Positions 9,686-19,042 are shown, counted from the first letter of the stretch. The stretch: DNA of 64,000 nt from Paracoccaceae bacterium (GCA_019454225.1 CP075370.1:3281649-3345648), one strand, 5' to 3'. Numbers and translations are program-made. Notes: generated from the sequence alone by a model not told the origin.

Positions 9686-9748
9686 GACATCACTCCGGAA
9701 AGGTCTATGATCGGCTGGCATTACACCCAACTATGCCACCGGGCACAA

Positions 9749-10363
9749 ATGGCAAAAGCGCAGGGGCCACAATTGATCGTGAAACCGACCGCCGAAGGGG
9801 TGATGAAAGCGGCGCAGCGCGCGGCAAAGGGGCGCGGACCGGCGCCGGTGCATCTGTGGGACCCGCCGTTCTGCGGCGACCTGGACATGCGGATCGCGCG
9901 CGACGGCACGTGGTTCTACCTGGGAACCCCGATCGGACGGCCGGCCCTGGTGCAGCTGTTCTCGAACATCCTCAAGCGCGAGGGCGATCGCTATTTCCTT
10001 GTGACACCTGTGGAAAAGGTCGGGATCGCGGTCGATGACGCACCCTTCCTGGCGGTGGATTTCGCCGTGTCGGGCGCCGGCCGGGACAGGGTGGTGACCT
10101 TTGCCACACGCGGCGACGAGCGCGCGCCCTGCGGCCCCGACCACCCGCTGCGGGTGCAGCGCGACCCCGCGACCGACGAACCCGCGCCCTATGTGCTGAT
10201 GCGCCCGGGGCTGGAGGCGCGGATCGACCGCAAGTCGTTCTACCGCCTTGTCGATCTTTGCACGCATGAGGAACGGGACGGCGCCCGCTGGTTCGGCCTG
10301 TGGTCCGGCGGCGCGTTCTTTCCGGTCGCCCCGTCGGACGAGATCGAGGCGGCGCTCGGCTAG
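9749..10363 (+). CDS. DUF1285 domain protein
   Basis: 204 residues. The core PPFCGDLDMRIARDGTWFYL, followed by GTPIGRPALVQLFSNILKREGDRYF, is the DUF1285 signature; the family is common in alphaproteobacteria, is often found beside moxR as here, and has no settled function. Divergent from the MoxR operon. Two ATGs are possible: 9749, which gives an N-terminus like that of family members, and 9707, which has GGAAAGG five bases upstream and would leave only 21 bases between the two divergent genes. I prefer 9749 on family length but the upstream one cannot be excluded. Confidence 0.8.
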   Translation: MAKAQGPQLIVKPTAEGVMKAAQRAAKGRGPAPVHLWDPPFCGDLDMRIARDGTWFYLGTPIGRPALVQLFSNILKREGDRYFLVTPVEKVGIAVDDAPFLAVDFAVSGAGRDRVVTFATRGDERAPCGPDHPLRVQRDPATDEPAPYVLMRPGLEARIDRKSFYRLVDLCTHEERDGARWFGLWSGGAFFPVAPSDEIEAALG

Positions 10364-10462
10364 GCCGCACGGGCGGGCATCACGATGCCGTGCACGCGCG
10401 CCCTGCCCCCCCTTGCACCCGCGTCCGCGATGCGTTCGTTGGCCCGCAAAACGGAGCACCCG

Positions 10463-10723
10463 ATGATTCCCCCCCGATATGCCCCCATCCTGTTCGGCCT
10501 GATCCTGTCGGGGCTGATGTCCTGCATCGTGTCGGGCATCGCGACCTTCCGGGCGCTCGGGCCGGGGCCAGGGTTCGCGGGGGCCTGGATGGTCTCGTGG
10601 GCGTTCAGCTGGGCGGTGGCCTTTCCCACCGTGCTGATCGTCGCGCCGGTGACGCGCCGGATCGTCGCGCGGCTGACCCGCCAGGGCCCCTTCCCCTTGC
10701 CCAGCGACCCGGGCCGCAGGTAA
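10463..10723 (+). CDS. DUF2798 small membrane protein
   Basis: 86 residues with two membrane helices: [20 protein letters not shown] and [22 protein letters not shown], followed by the charged end [11 protein letters not shown]. This two-helix hairpin is typical of DUF2798. Function unknown. The ATG at 10463 has ACGGAG eight bases upstream; 99 bases separate it from the DUF1285 gene, so it may have its own promoter or be read through from upstream. Confidence 0.75.
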   Translation: MIPPRYAPILFGLILSGLMSCIVSGIATFRALGPGPGFAGAWMVSWAFSWAVAFPTVLIVAPVTRRIVARLTRQGPFPLPSDPGRR

Positions 10724-10751
10724 GCTGTCCGCGCAAGCCGAAAGGACAGCC

Positions 10752-10937
10752 ATGCCCATCGAAGCCCCCGAAACCCAGATCGTCACGCATTGGAAGGTCG
10801 CCTGCGACGGCGGCGAGGGGGCGCTCGGCCATCCGCGCGTCTGGCTGACCATCCCCGAGGATACCGGCTGGGTCGAATGCGGCTATTGCGACAAGCGCTA
10901 TGTGATCGACCGCGCCCACGCGCACGACGACCACTGA
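10752..10937 (+). CDS. Zinc-finger domain protein (zf-CHCC, NDUFS6-like)
   Basis: 61 residues. [20 protein letters not shown] followed by CDKRY gives the H...CxxC zinc pattern of the zf-CHCC family (related to the C-terminal part of complex I subunit NDUFS6). A second Cys sits in the N-terminal VACDGG, completing a plausible C-H-C-C zinc site. Small, cytosolic, conserved in alphaproteobacteria. GAAAGGAC precedes the ATG. 28 bases after the DUF2798 gene. Confidence 0.85.
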   Translation: MPIEAPETQIVTHWKVACDGGEGALGHPRVWLTIPEDTGWVECGYCDKRYVIDRAHAHDDH

Positions 10938-11003
10938 GCCAGGGCCACCGGGCGACATGCCGGCCACGGGCCTGACCGCCCGGCGCGTCGCGCCGACCGG
11001 CGC

Positions 11004-11219
11004 TCAGGCGCGGCGGCGCCAGCGCAGGCCGCCCAGGATGCCCCCGATGACCGCGCCAAGGATCGCCCCCGCCGGCACCATCGTGAAGGCGACGCCCATC
11101 GCATAGGCGCCCTCCATCTGCGAGATGTCGAAGATCGGGACCGCCACGATCGCAAGCACGGCCACGATCACCGCGCCCGCCACCAGTCCGATCACCGCAC
11201 CCACCGGGATTCGCCACAT
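11004..11219 (-). CDS. Small two-helix membrane protein, unknown
   Basis: 71 residues. Two hydrophobic segments, PVGAVIGLVAGAVIVAVLAI and AFTMVPAGAILGAVIGGILG, with glycine-rich helix faces and a basic end (RWRRRA). ATG at 11219. I do not recognise a family. It is transcribed away from polA, 72 bases apart. The hydrophobic pattern and a start codon close to a purine-rich stretch support a real gene; the much longer open frame that continues upstream is antisense to polA and not coding. Confidence 0.55.
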   Translation of the reverse strand: MWRIPVGAVIGLVAGAVIVAVLAIVAVPIFDISQMEGAYAMGVAFTMVPAGAILGAVIGGILGGLRWRRRA

Positions 11220-11291
11220 CGCCTGCCCGCCTCTGGCCGCCTCCGGGTGATCGTGCCAGTATGCGCCCCGCAGGGGCAAGAGGGGACGGGG

Positions 11292-14120
11292 ATGACATTC
11301 GGCAAGGGCCACCATCTGCACCTGATCGACGGATCGGCCTATATCTTCCGCGCCTATCACGCGCTGCCGCCGCTGACGCGGAAATCCGACGGACTGCCGG
11401 TGGGGGCGGTGGCGGGGTTCTGCAACATCCTGTGGAACGAGCTGACGCGAAACGGATCGGGCGATGCGCCCACCCATATTGCCGTGGTGTTCGACCATTC
11501 GTCGCGCACGTTCCGCAACGAACTTTACCCGAAATACAAGGCCAACCGCCCCGAGCCGCCCGAGGATCTGCGCCCGCAGTTCCCCCTGACGCGCGAGGCG
11601 ACGCGGGCGTTCAACGTGGCCTGCCTGGAGGAACCGAACTACGAGGCCGACGACATCATCGCCACGCTGGCGCGTCTGGCCACCGAGGCGGGCGGCCGCT
11701 GCACCATCATCTCGTCCGACAAGGACCTGATGCAGTTGGTCGGCGGCGGCGTGATCATGCGCGATCCGATGAAGGACAGGGTGATCGACCGCGACGAGGT
11801 GTTCGAGAAGTTCGGGGTGCCGCCCGAGCGTGTGGTGGATGTGCAGGCGCTGTCGGGGGATTCGGTCGACAACGTCCCGGGGGCCCCGGGGATAGGGCTC
11901 AAGACGGCCGCGCTGCTGATCCAGGAGTATGGCGATCTGGAAACGCTGCTGTCCCGCGCGGGCGAGATCAGGCAACCCAAGCGCCGCGAGGCGCTGCTGG
12001 AAAATGCGGAACTGATCCGCATCTCGAAGGAACTGGTCACGCTGAAGCGCGACACACCAATGGCCGTGGGGCTGGACGATCTGGAGGTGCGGCTGCCCGA
12101 CCCCGATCAGGTGATGGCCTTCCTCACGCAGATGGAATTCCGCACCCTGACCCGCCGCGTCGCGGAACGGCTGAAGATCGCGCCGCCGCCGGTGGCCGAG
12201 GGCGCCGCCCCGATCGAGCAGGCGGCGGCGGACAAGGGCCATGGCGCGGGCGACGTGCCCTTCGACCACGCCGCCTACGAGGCGGTGACGACGGCGCAGG
12301 CCCTGGACCGCTGGATCGACACGATCCGGGCACGCGGCTGGGTCGCGGTGGATACCGAGACCACGAGCCTTGACGAGATGCGCGCCGAACTCGTCGGCAT
12401 CTCGCTGGCGGTGGAACCGGGACGCGCTGCCTATGTCCCGCTCGGGCATGTCGAGGGCGGCGGCGACCTGTTCGGCGGCCGGGGACTGGCGGCGGGGCAG
12501 TTGCCGCTGGACGAGGTTCTGGCCACGCTGAAGCCGGTGCTGGAGGATGACTCGATCCTGAAGATCGGCCAGAACATGAAATACGACTGGAAGATCTTTG
12601 CCCGCCACGGCATCCGCATCACGCCGGTCGAGGACACCATGCTGATGTCCTATGCCATGCATGCCGGGCGGCACGGCCACGGGATGGACACGCTGTCGGA
12701 AACCTACCTTGGCCATGTTCCCATTCCGATCAAGTCCTTGCTGGGCACCGGCAAGGCGCAGGTCACGTTCGACCGCGTGCCGGTGGCCGAGGCGGTGAAA
12801 TACGCGGCCGAGGATGCCGACGTGACGCTGCGGCTGTGGCGGACGTTCCGGCCGCAACTGCACCGCGCGCGGGTCACGACCGTCTACGAGACGCTGGAGC
12901 GTCCGCTGGTCGCGGTGCTGGCCGGGATGGAGATGGCAGGCATCCGGGTGGACCGCGCCACACTGTCGCGCATGTCGGGCGCCTTTGCGCAGAAGATGGC
13001 GGCGCTTGAGGACGAGATCCAGGACCTTGCGGGCCGCCCCTTCAACGTGGGCAGCCCCAAGCAGCTGGGCGAGATCCTGTTCGACGAGATGGGTCTGCCG
13101 GGGGGCGAGAAGGGCAAGACCGGCGCCTATGCGACTGGCGCCGATGTGCTGGAAGACATCACCACGCTGGAAGATACGCATCCGCAGGGCGCGCGGCTGG
13201 CGGCGCGGGTCCTTGACTGGCGGCAACTGTCCAAGCTGAAGTCGACCTACACCGACGCGCTGCAGGACCACATCAACCCCGATACCGGACGGGTCCACAC
13301 CTCGTATTCGATCGCGGGCGCCAACACCGGGCGGCTGGCCAGCACAGACCCCAACCTGCAGAACATCCCGGTCCGCACCGAAGAGGGTCGCCGCATTCGC
13401 GAGGCGTTCGTAGCGCCGGAAGGCAGGGTACTGGTATCGCTGGACTATTCGCAGATCGAACTGCGCATCCTGGCCGAGATGGCGGATATTCCGGCCCTGC
13501 GGCAGGCGTTCCGCGACGGCATCGACATCCACGCCATGACGGCATCCGAAATGTTCGGCGTGCCGCTGGCGGAGATGACGCCCGAGGTGCGGCGGCGGGC
13601 GAAGGCGATCAACTTCGGGGTGATCTATGGCATCTCGGGCTTCGGGCTGGCGCGCAACCTGCGCATCCCGCGGGCCGATGCGCAGGGCTTCATCGACCGC
13701 TACTTCGAACGTTTCCCGGGCATCCGCGACTATATGGATTCGACAGTAAGCTTTGCCAAATCAAACGGTTACGTCCAGACCCTGTTCGGGCGGAAGATCC
13801 ATACGCCCGAGATCAACGCCAAGGGGCCGGGCGCGGGGTTTGCGCGGCGGGCGGCGATCAACGCGCCGATCCAGGGGACGGCCGCAGACGTGATCCGCCG
13901 CGCGATGATCCGGATGCCTGCGGCGATCGCGGGGATTGATGCGACGATGCTGTTGCAGGTCCATGACGAACTGCTGTTCGAGGTGGCCAGCGGCGATGCC
14001 GACCGGCTGACGGCGGTGGCGCGCGGGGTCATGGAAGGTGCGGCGGACCCGGCGGTGAAGCTGTCGGTGCCGCTGGTCGTGGATGCCGGACGCGGCGCCA
14101 ACTGGGCCGAGGCGCATTGA
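11292..14120 (+). CDS. polA: DNA polymerase I
   Basis: 942 residues, full length. Residues 1-290 form the 5'-3' exonuclease (LIDGSAYIFRAYHALPPL; EADDIIATLA; SSDKDLMQL; GDSVDNVPGAPGIGLKTA). The 3'-5' proofreading domain starts near 345 and keeps its catalytic DTETTS at about 353, so it is not degenerate. The polymerase domain has motif A DYSQIELRILAE near 717, motif B RRRAKAINFGVIYG near 766 and motif C QVHDELLFE near 888. The enzyme fills gaps and removes RNA primers in replication and repair. The ATG at 11292 has GAGGGGACGGGG upstream. Its stop overlaps the next start by one base (TGATG). Confidence 0.97.
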   Translation: MTFGKGHHLHLIDGSAYIFRAYHALPPLTRKSDGLPVGAVAGFCNILWNELTRNGSGDAPTHIAVVFDHSSRTFRNELYPKYKANRPEPPEDLRPQFPLTREATRAFNVACLEEPNYEADDIIATLARLATEAGGRCTIISSDKDLMQLVGGGVIMRDPMKDRVIDRDEVFEKFGVPPERVVDVQALSGDSVDNVPGAPGIGLKTAALLIQEYGDLETLLSRAGEIRQPKRREALLENAELIRISKELVTLKRDTPMAVGLDDLEVRLPDPDQVMAFLTQMEFRTLTRRVAERLKIAPPPVAEGAAPIEQAAADKGHGAGDVPFDHAAYEAVTTAQALDRWIDTIRARGWVAVDTETTSLDEMRAELVGISLAVEPGRAAYVPLGHVEGGGDLFGGRGLAAGQLPLDEVLATLKPVLEDDSILKIGQNMKYDWKIFARHGIRITPVEDTMLMSYAMHAGRHGHGMDTLSETYLGHVPIPIKSLLGTGKAQVTFDRVPVAEAVKYAAEDADVTLRLWRTFRPQLHRARVTTVYETLERPLVAVLAGMEMAGIRVDRATLSRMSGAFAQKMAALEDEIQDLAGRPFNVGSPKQLGEILFDEMGLPGGEKGKTGAYATGADVLEDITTLEDTHPQGARLAARVLDWRQLSKLKSTYTDALQDHINPDTGRVHTSYSIAGANTGRLASTDPNLQNIPVRTEEGRRIREAFVAPEGRVLVSLDYSQIELRILAEMADIPALRQAFRDGIDIHAMTASEMFGVPLAEMTPEVRRRAKAINFGVIYGISGFGLARNLRIPRADAQGFIDRYFERFPGIRDYMDSTVSFAKSNGYVQTLFGRKIHTPEINAKGPGAGFARRAAINAPIQGTAADVIRRAMIRMPAAIAGIDATMLLQVHDELLFEVASGDADRLTAVARGVMEGAADPAVKLSVPLVVDAGRGANWAEAH

Positions 14121-14485
14121 TGATCGCCGACTGGCCGGGCCTGAAGGCTTTGGCCATGTCCCTGAATCTGCCCGGTATTTCCGAGGCGGCCCCGTGGGGC
14201 AACCCCTGCCTGAAGGCGCATGGCAAGATGTGGTGCTGGTGGTCGCCCTATGCCGATGCCGCGGTGTTCCGGGCGGACCCCGACGAGCGCGAGATGCTGA
14301 TGGCCGCCGACCCCGCGACGTTCTTCCTGCATCCGCATTACGCCGCGCATCCGCTGGTGCTGGTGCGGGCGGGGCGGATCGACCCGGGCTGGGCGCGGGC
14401 GCGGCTGGTGCAGCAATGGCGCGACGCGGCGCCGAAGCGGTGGCTGCGGGACTGGGACGCGGCGCAGGCCGCGGGCGGGGGCTAA
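14120..14485 (+). CDS. MmcQ/YjbR-like protein
   Basis: 121 residues. MSLNLPGISEAAPWGNPCLK and KMWCWWSP fit the MmcQ/YjbR family, small proteins with a CyaY-like fold that may bind DNA; function is unsettled. The ATG at 14120 uses the last base of the polA stop, so it is translationally coupled to polA. The C-terminal QQWRDAAPKRWLRDW is also typical of the family. Confidence 0.75.
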   Translation: MIADWPGLKALAMSLNLPGISEAAPWGNPCLKAHGKMWCWWSPYADAAVFRADPDEREMLMAADPATFFLHPHYAAHPLVLVRAGRIDPGWARARLVQQWRDAAPKRWLRDWDAAQAAGGG

Positions 14486-14509
14486 CTGGCTGACACGGCG
14501 GGAAAACCC

Positions 14510-14563
14510 GTGCCAGCCTGCGTCTGGCACGCGTATGGCATGCGTATGGCATCCGTCCCGACA
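14510..14563 (+). repeat. Hairpin plus dispersed 22-base repeat, copy 2
   Basis: GTGCCAG (14510-14516) and CTGGCAC (14524-14530) form a 7-base stem. Directly behind it the 11-mer GCGTATGGCAT occurs twice in tandem (14531-14541, 14542-14552), and the second unit starts the 22-base repeat shared with 544-565. Copy 1 has only one 11-mer. Both copies follow a hairpin at the end of a gene. Confidence 0.6.
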
Positions 14564-14671
14564 CGCGCAGCCGCCGCAGCGGTGCGGCGCATCGCCCGGC
14601 GCGTGCCGGGTGGCGCCTGCCGCGCTGCGTGCTATCGTGCCGTCCGGACGCGAAAACACGCCGGAGGACAG

Positions 14672-15100
14672 ATGCAGATCCGCTATCTTCACACCATGGT
14701 CCGGGTTCTGGACCTGGAGAAATCCATCGCATTCTACCGGCTTCTGGGGCTGGAGGAGACGCGGCGCTATGACAATGAGGGCGGGCGCTTCACGCTGGTC
14801 TTCATGGCGCCGCCCGGCCAGAAGGACTGCCCGGTGGAACTGACCTACAACTGGGACGGCGACGCGGGCCTGCCGTCGGACAGCCGGCATTTCGGCCACC
14901 TCGCCTATGAGGTCGAGAACATCTATGACATGTGCGCGCATCTGCAGGCCAATGGCGTGACGATCAACCGCCCGCCGCGCGACGGGCGCATGGCCTTTGT
15001 GCGGTCGCCCGACAACGTATCGGTGGAACTGCTGCAGATGGGTGGCGCCCTGCCCCCGGCCGAACCCTGGGCCAGCATGCCCAGCACCGGCCACTGGTAG
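14672..15100 (+). CDS. gloA: Lactoylglutathione lyase (glyoxalase I)
   Basis: 142 residues, normal length for the nickel-type enzyme. Metal ligands expected for glyoxalase I are present: His7 in IRYLHTMVRV, Glu in CPVELTYNW, His in RHFGHLAYEV and Glu in NVSVELLQ. The enzyme isomerises the methylglyoxal-glutathione adduct to S-lactoylglutathione in the cytosol. ATG at 14672 with GGAGGACAG upstream. Monocistronic between the repeat region and a hairpin shared with convergent ribD. Confidence 0.93.
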   Translation: MQIRYLHTMVRVLDLEKSIAFYRLLGLEETRRYDNEGGRFTLVFMAPPGQKDCPVELTYNWDGDAGLPSDSRHFGHLAYEVENIYDMCAHLQANGVTINRPPRDGRMAFVRSPDNVSVELLQMGGALPPAEPWASMPSTGHW

Positions 15101-15107
15101 GTCGCGC

Positions 15108-15125
15108 GGCAAGGGGGGCCTTGCC
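15108..15125. terminator. Hairpin between convergent gloA and ribD
   Basis: GGCAAGG and CCTTGCC with a four-G loop, lying in the 62 bases between the two stops. An alternative fold pairs the G and C runs. Likely serves both directions. Confidence 0.5.
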
Positions 15126-15162
15126 CCCCCCGGCGGATGCGTTCGGCGTCAGGCGCGGGGGG

Positions 15163-16260
15163 TCAGGGCGTGTGCCGACGGGGGCGCCAGACCTGCATGA
15201 GATCGGCGCCGACCTGTTCGGCGCGGTCGAGCAGATAGCCGGGGTCATCCAGGACCGGGCCCGCCGCAAGGGGGCCGGTGCCGGGCGTGCCGTTCGCGCC
15301 GAACACATGTCCGGCGGTGAAGGCAACCAGTTCGCCGACATGGTTGCCCGCCAGAAGCGCCGCCGCGACCCCTGCCCCGCCTTCGCTGAAGATCCGGGTC
15401 AGACCCCTTTCGGCCAGGCGGTGCAGCGCCGCGCCGATGTCGATGCGCCCGGCGGCGTCGGTGCGGCAGGGGATCGTCGTGACGCCCGCATCGGCAAGTG
15501 GCGCGGGAACCGGCACGGCTTCGTCATGGACCAGCCAGACCGGCACGCTGGCGGCACTGCGGGCAAGGCGGCCCCCGGGCGGCAGGCGCAGGCGGCCGTC
15601 GAGCACGATGCGGACGGGCTGATGCGCGACGCCGAGGCCGCGCACCGTCAGCTCGGGATCGTCGGCCAGTGCGGTGCCGATGCCCACCATCACCGCGTCA
15701 TGGGTGGCGCGCATGGCGTGGACACGGGCGCGGGCGGCGGGGCCGGTGACCCATTTCGAGGCGCCCGCCGCGTTGGCGATGCGCCCGTCGACCGACATGG
15801 CCAGTTTCAGCGTGACATGCGGGGTGCCGCCCAGGACGCGGCGGAAGAACCCCTCGTTCAGGCGTTCGGCCTGGTCGCGCAGGACATTCTCGGTCACCGC
15901 GATGCCGGCGGCGCGCAGGATGGCATGGCCGCGGCCCGACACGCGGGGGTCGGGATCGGTGGCCGCGCTGACAACCCGGGCGATGCCCGCAGCCACCAGC
16001 GCCTCGGCGCAGGGCGGGGTCTTGCCATGGTGGGCGCAGGGTTCGAGCGAGACATAGGCGGTGGCGCCCGCCGCCGCGGCCCCGGCCTGCCGCAGGGCCA
16101 TGACCTCGGCGTGGGGGCGGCCGCCCGGCTGGGTCCAGCCCCGGCCGAGAATCCGGCCGTCACGCAGGATCACGCAGCCGACGGCGGGGTTCGGCCATGT
16201 CCGCCCGAGGCCCCGCGCCGCCAGGCGCAGGGCATGGGCCATGTGGTCGTGGTCGGTCAC
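15163..16260 (-). CDS. ribD: Bifunctional riboflavin deaminase/reductase
   Basis: 365 residues. The N-terminal deaminase has the zinc site HAEVMAL and [11 protein letters not shown]; the C-terminal reductase begins at [15 protein letters not shown] near residue 150 and ends with [14 protein letters not shown]. It converts diaminohydroxyphosphoribosylaminopyrimidine to the uracil ribityl precursor in riboflavin synthesis. The GTG start overlaps the nrdR stop (GTGA), giving the nrdR-ribD order common in alphaproteobacteria; an internal ATG at 16242 would cut six residues. Confidence 0.95.
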   Translation of the reverse strand: MTDHDHMAHALRLAARGLGRTWPNPAVGCVILRDGRILGRGWTQPGGRPHAEVMALRQAGAAAAGATAYVSLEPCAHHGKTPPCAEALVAAGIARVVSAATDPDPRVSGRGHAILRAAGIAVTENVLRDQAERLNEGFFRRVLGGTPHVTLKLAMSVDGRIANAAGASKWVTGPAARARVHAMRATHDAVMVGIGTALADDPELTVRGLGVAHQPVRIVLDGRLRLPPGGRLARSAASVPVWLVHDEAVPVPAPLADAGVTTIPCRTDAAGRIDIGAALHRLAERGLTRIFSEGGAGVAAALLAGNHVGELVAFTAGHVFGANGTPGTGPLAAGPVLDDPGYLLDRAEQVGADLMQVWRPRRHTP

Positions 16261-16724
16261 TCTTCCGAGGGGCCGGGCGGGCGCAGGCCCTCGACGAAGC
16301 TTTCGAAATCGTCGGCGGCCTGGAAGTTCTTGTAGACGCTGGCAAAGCGCACATAGGCCACGGTGTCGATGCGGGCCAGGCTTTCCATGACGATCTCGCC
16401 GATGACCTTGGACGAGATGTCGGTGTCGCCCATGCTTTCCAGACGCCGCACGATGCCGCTGATCATCTGGTCGATGCGCTCGGGGTCGATGGGGCGCTTC
16501 TGCATGGCGATGCGGATCGAGCGTTCCAGCTTGGAGCGGTCGAAATCCTCGCGCTTGCCGGAGGACTTGATGACCACGAGATCGCGCAGCTGCACACGTT
16601 CGTAGGTGGTGAACCGGCCGCCGCAGGCGGGACAGAAGCGGCGGCGGCGGATGCTGACGTGATCTTCCGCCGGGCGCGAATCCTTCACCTGGGTGTCGAT
16701 ATTGCCGCAGAACGGGCAGCGCAT
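16257..16724 (-). CDS. nrdR: Transcriptional repressor NrdR
   Basis: 155 residues. The N-terminal zinc ribbon [18 protein letters not shown]...[12 protein letters not shown] (two CxxC pairs) and the following ATP-cone ([19 protein letters not shown]...) define NrdR, the nucleotide-sensing repressor of ribonucleotide reductase genes. GGGGAGGGGGCCC precedes the ATG. Coupled to ribD by GTGA. I did not find a convincing NrdR box in its own upstream region. Confidence 0.96.
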   Translation of the reverse strand: MRCPFCGNIDTQVKDSRPAEDHVSIRRRRFCPACGGRFTTYERVQLRDLVVIKSSGKREDFDRSKLERSIRIAMQKRPIDPERIDQMISGIVRRLESMGDTDISSKVIGEIVMESLARIDTVAYVRFASVYKNFQAADDFESFVEGLRPPGPSEE

Positions 16725-16967
16725 GGGCCCCCTCCCCTGTTGTTGACGATGCCTGCCTCAGATGCCGGGGTGTACCCCCCGGTCAGCCACCAAGGATAGC
16801 GATACGCCACAGGATTGCATAGCGGGATTGGCCGGACCGCAAGATCATGGGGCGGCGCCTGTGGCGCGGGGGACTCACGCGAATGTGGCGGCCGGGCGGC
16901 GAACCGGGGCGTGACTATCGCGCCCGGCGTGCCAGACTTGCACGGGACGATGGCAGGAGGGACGAGA

Positions 16968-17852
16968 ATGACACGGATGACCGCAAGGGATTTCCCGCCG
17001 GAGATCCTGGAGCTTTACGATTTCTACGCGCATGGGCGGATCACCAAGCGCGAGTTTCTGGACCGGGCCGGGCGGTTCGCGGTGGGCGGGCTGACGGCGG
17101 TGGCGATCCTGAACATGATGAGCCCGGATTACGCGCTGGCGCAGCAGGTGAGCTTTACCGACCCCGAGATCGTGGCGGAATACGTGACCTATCCCTCGCC
17201 CGGGGGGCATGGCGAGGTGCGGGCCTATCTGGTGACGCCGGCGGGGGCCGGGCCCTGGCCCGCGGTGGTGGTGGTCCACGAGAACCGCGGCCTGAACCCC
17301 TATATCGAGGATGTGGCGCGGCGGGTGGCCAAGGCGGGCTTCGTGGCGCTGGCGCCGGACGGGCTGACCAGCGTGGGCGGCTATCCGGGGAATGACGACA
17401 AGGGCCGGGCGTTGCAGCAATCGGTGGACCCCGAGAAGCTGATGAACGATTTCTTCGCGGCGGTGGACTGGATGGGCACGCATCCGGCCTCGACCGGCCG
17501 GGTGGGGATCACCGGGTTCTGCTATGGCGGCGGCGTGGCGGGCGCGGCGGCGGTGGCCTTTCCGGAACTGGGCGCGGCGGTGCCGTTCTACGGGCGCCAG
17601 CCCCGGCCCGAGGATGCGGCGCGGATCCGGGCGCCGCTGCTGATCCACTATGCCGAACTGGACACGCGGATCAACGAGGGCTGGCCGGCCTTCGAGGCGG
17701 CGCTGAAGGCGGCGGGGGTGCCCTATGAGGCGCATATCTATCCAGGCGTGAACCACGGGTTCCACAACGACAGCACGCCGCGCTATGACGAGGCGGCGGC
17801 CAAGCTGGCCTGGGACCGCACGGTGGCGCATTTCCGGGCGCATCTGGCGTGA
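16968..17852 (+). CDS. Exported dienelactone hydrolase family protein
   Basis: 294 residues, alpha/beta hydrolase. Nucleophile Cys in GFCYGGG, Asp in YAELDTRIN and His in GVNHGFHND form the dienelactone hydrolase triad. The N-terminal stretch ITKREFLDRAGRFAVGG followed by a hydrophobic run to LAQQ resembles a Tat leader with K in place of the first R, as in many members of this subgroup; periplasmic location is therefore likely. Substrate unknown. The ATG at 16968 has GGAGG at the right distance. Its 3' end is followed after six bases by the 75-base intergenic element. Confidence 0.85.
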   Translation: MTRMTARDFPPEILELYDFYAHGRITKREFLDRAGRFAVGGLTAVAILNMMSPDYALAQQVSFTDPEIVAEYVTYPSPGGHGEVRAYLVTPAGAGPWPAVVVVHENRGLNPYIEDVARRVAKAGFVALAPDGLTSVGGYPGNDDKGRALQQSVDPEKLMNDFFAAVDWMGTHPASTGRVGITGFCYGGGVAGAAAVAFPELGAAVPFYGRQPRPEDAARIRAPLLIHYAELDTRINEGWPAFEAALKAAGVPYEAHIYPGVNHGFHNDSTPRYDEAAAKLAWDRTVAHFRAHLA

Positions 17853-17858
17853 CGGCGG

Positions 17859-17933
17859 GGCGTCCCACGGTGGGACGCCTGTCGCTGCGCGTGATTTCAA
17901 GGGGTTGACCTGCCCGCGTTAACCCCTTGTCAA
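17859..17933 (+). repeat. 75-base composite intergenic element, copy A
   Basis: The element starts with a perfect palindrome, GGCGTCCCAC-G-GTGGGACGCC, six bases after a stop codon, and ends with TCAAGGGGTTGACC, CGCGTTAA and TTGTCAA. It aligns without gaps to the complement of 56365-56439; I count 54 of 75 identical bases, concentrated in the palindrome and in the TTGACC/CGCGTTAA/TTGTCAA blocks. The palindrome could terminate transcription; TTGACC could be a -35 box. The last blocks read TTAA-N7-TCAA, one base off a CtrA site. Confidence 0.6.
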
Positions 17934-18044
17934 GGAATGGCGGCGGACGGGTCGTGTCGGCCCGACGGTCGCCTTGCGTCTGGCGATGGGCGGGCCACAA
18001 GATCGTGTGGCCCGATCTGTCATCACCGTGTTACCATTCCGTGC

Positions 18045-18332
18045 ATGGTGGTGCGACTCGGCCTTTTGGCGATGATCCTGTTCCCGGCGGCGGCCTGGGG
18101 CTGGTCTCCGGTGGGCGAGGTGATCTGCGCGCCACGCCCCGCGATGGTCGAGCGCCTGGCACGGGATCAGGGCGCCACGCTGCGCGCCACCGGACTGCGG
18201 GACGGCGAGACGGTGCTGGAGGTCTGGGCGGCCGAGAACGGCGGCTGGACCATGGTGCAGAGCTATGCCAACGGGAACGCCTGCATCGTGGCGATGGGCG
18301 CCGACTGGGACATGGCGCGTCCGCCCGCCTGA
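18045..18332 (+). CDS. Small secreted protein, unknown
   Basis: 95 residues. The ATG at 18045 opens a signal peptide, MVVRLGLLAMILFPAAAWG, leaving a mature part of about 76 residues with two Cys (VICAPRP, GNACIVAM) that could form a disulfide. No family recognised. It is convergent with phoB, 9 bases apart. Upstream, CTGTCAT-CACC-GTGTTAC at 18017-18034 weakly resembles a Pho box but lies only 10 bases before the ATG, too close for a normal promoter. Confidence 0.55.
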   Translation: MVVRLGLLAMILFPAAAWGWSPVGEVICAPRPAMVERLARDQGATLRATGLRDGETVLEVWAAENGGWTMVQSYANGNACIVAMGADWDMARPPA

Positions 18333-18341
18333 CCGGACGGG

Positions 18342-19034
18342 TCAGCCGAGGGCGTAGCCCGCGCCGCGCACGGTGCGCAGCGGATCGTCGCCGCCATGGG
18401 CGCAAAGCGCCTTGCGCAGCCGGCCGATATGGACATCGACGGTGCGGGTATCGACATAGATGTCGCGGCCCCAGACCCGGTCCAGCAGTTGCTCGCGGCT
18501 CCAGACACGGCCCGGCTTTTCCATGAAGGTGGTCAGCAGGCGGAACTCGGTGGGGCCGAGTTTCAGCGTGTTGGCGCCCCGGAACACCTTGTGGCTTTCG
18601 GGGTCGAGGCGGATGTCGCCGTATTCCAGCACCATTCCGACGGTCGAGGGGCGGACCCGGCGCAACTGGGTGCGGACCCGCGCCATCAGTTCGACGACCG
18701 AGTAGGGTTTCACCACATAGTCGTCGGCGCCGGTTTCGAGGCCGCGCACGCGGTCGACCTCTTCCGAGCGGGCGGAGAGCATGATGATCGGCACATGCCG
18801 CGTGTCGCTGCGCGACTTGAGCCTGCGGCACACCTCGATCCCCGAGACATTGGGCAGCATCCAGTCGAGCACGATGATGTCGGGCGACATCTCGTCGACC
18901 AGAAGCATCGCCTCCTCGCCGTTCTCGGCGCTGGCCACGCGAAAGCCCTCGGCCTCGAGGTTGTAGGTCAGAACCTCGCGCTGCGCGCCTTCATCCTCGA
19001 CGATGAGGACGGTGGGTTGGTCGTTCCCTGCCAT
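18342..19034 (-). CDS. phoB: Phosphate response regulator PhoB
   Basis: 230 residues. Receiver domain: VLIVEDEGAQ (acidic pocket), phospho-acceptor Asp in IIVLDWMLP near residue 55, and Lys in DDYVVKPYS. The C-terminal winged-helix (LKLGPTEFRLLTTFMEKPGR...VDVHIGRLRKAL...VRGAGYAL) is of OmpR/PhoB type. It activates Pho-box promoters under phosphate starvation. Last gene of pstSCAB-phoU-phoB, 8 bases after phoU; ATG at 19034. A longer open frame upstream is antisense-frame read-through of phoU and not part of the protein. Confidence 0.95.
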   Translation of the reverse strand: MAGNDQPTVLIVEDEGAQREVLTYNLEAEGFRVASAENGEEAMLLVDEMSPDIIVLDWMLPNVSGIEVCRRLKSRSDTRHVPIIMLSARSEEVDRVRGLETGADDYVVKPYSVVELMARVRTQLRRVRPSTVGMVLEYGDIRLDPESHKVFRGANTLKLGPTEFRLLTTFMEKPGRVWSREQLLDRVWGRDIYVDTRTVDVHIGRLRKALCAHGGDDPLRTVRGAGYALG

Positions 19035-19042
19035 GTCGCGCC

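Noticed and set aside
11004-13532. 842-codon minus-strand frame across polA
   Set aside because: Only its last 71 codons (11004-11219) lie outside polA and look like a protein; the rest is a shadow.
17918-17933. CtrA site in the 75-base element
   Set aside because: TTAA-N7-TCAA differs from the consensus by one base in both copies; kept only as a possibility inside the element.
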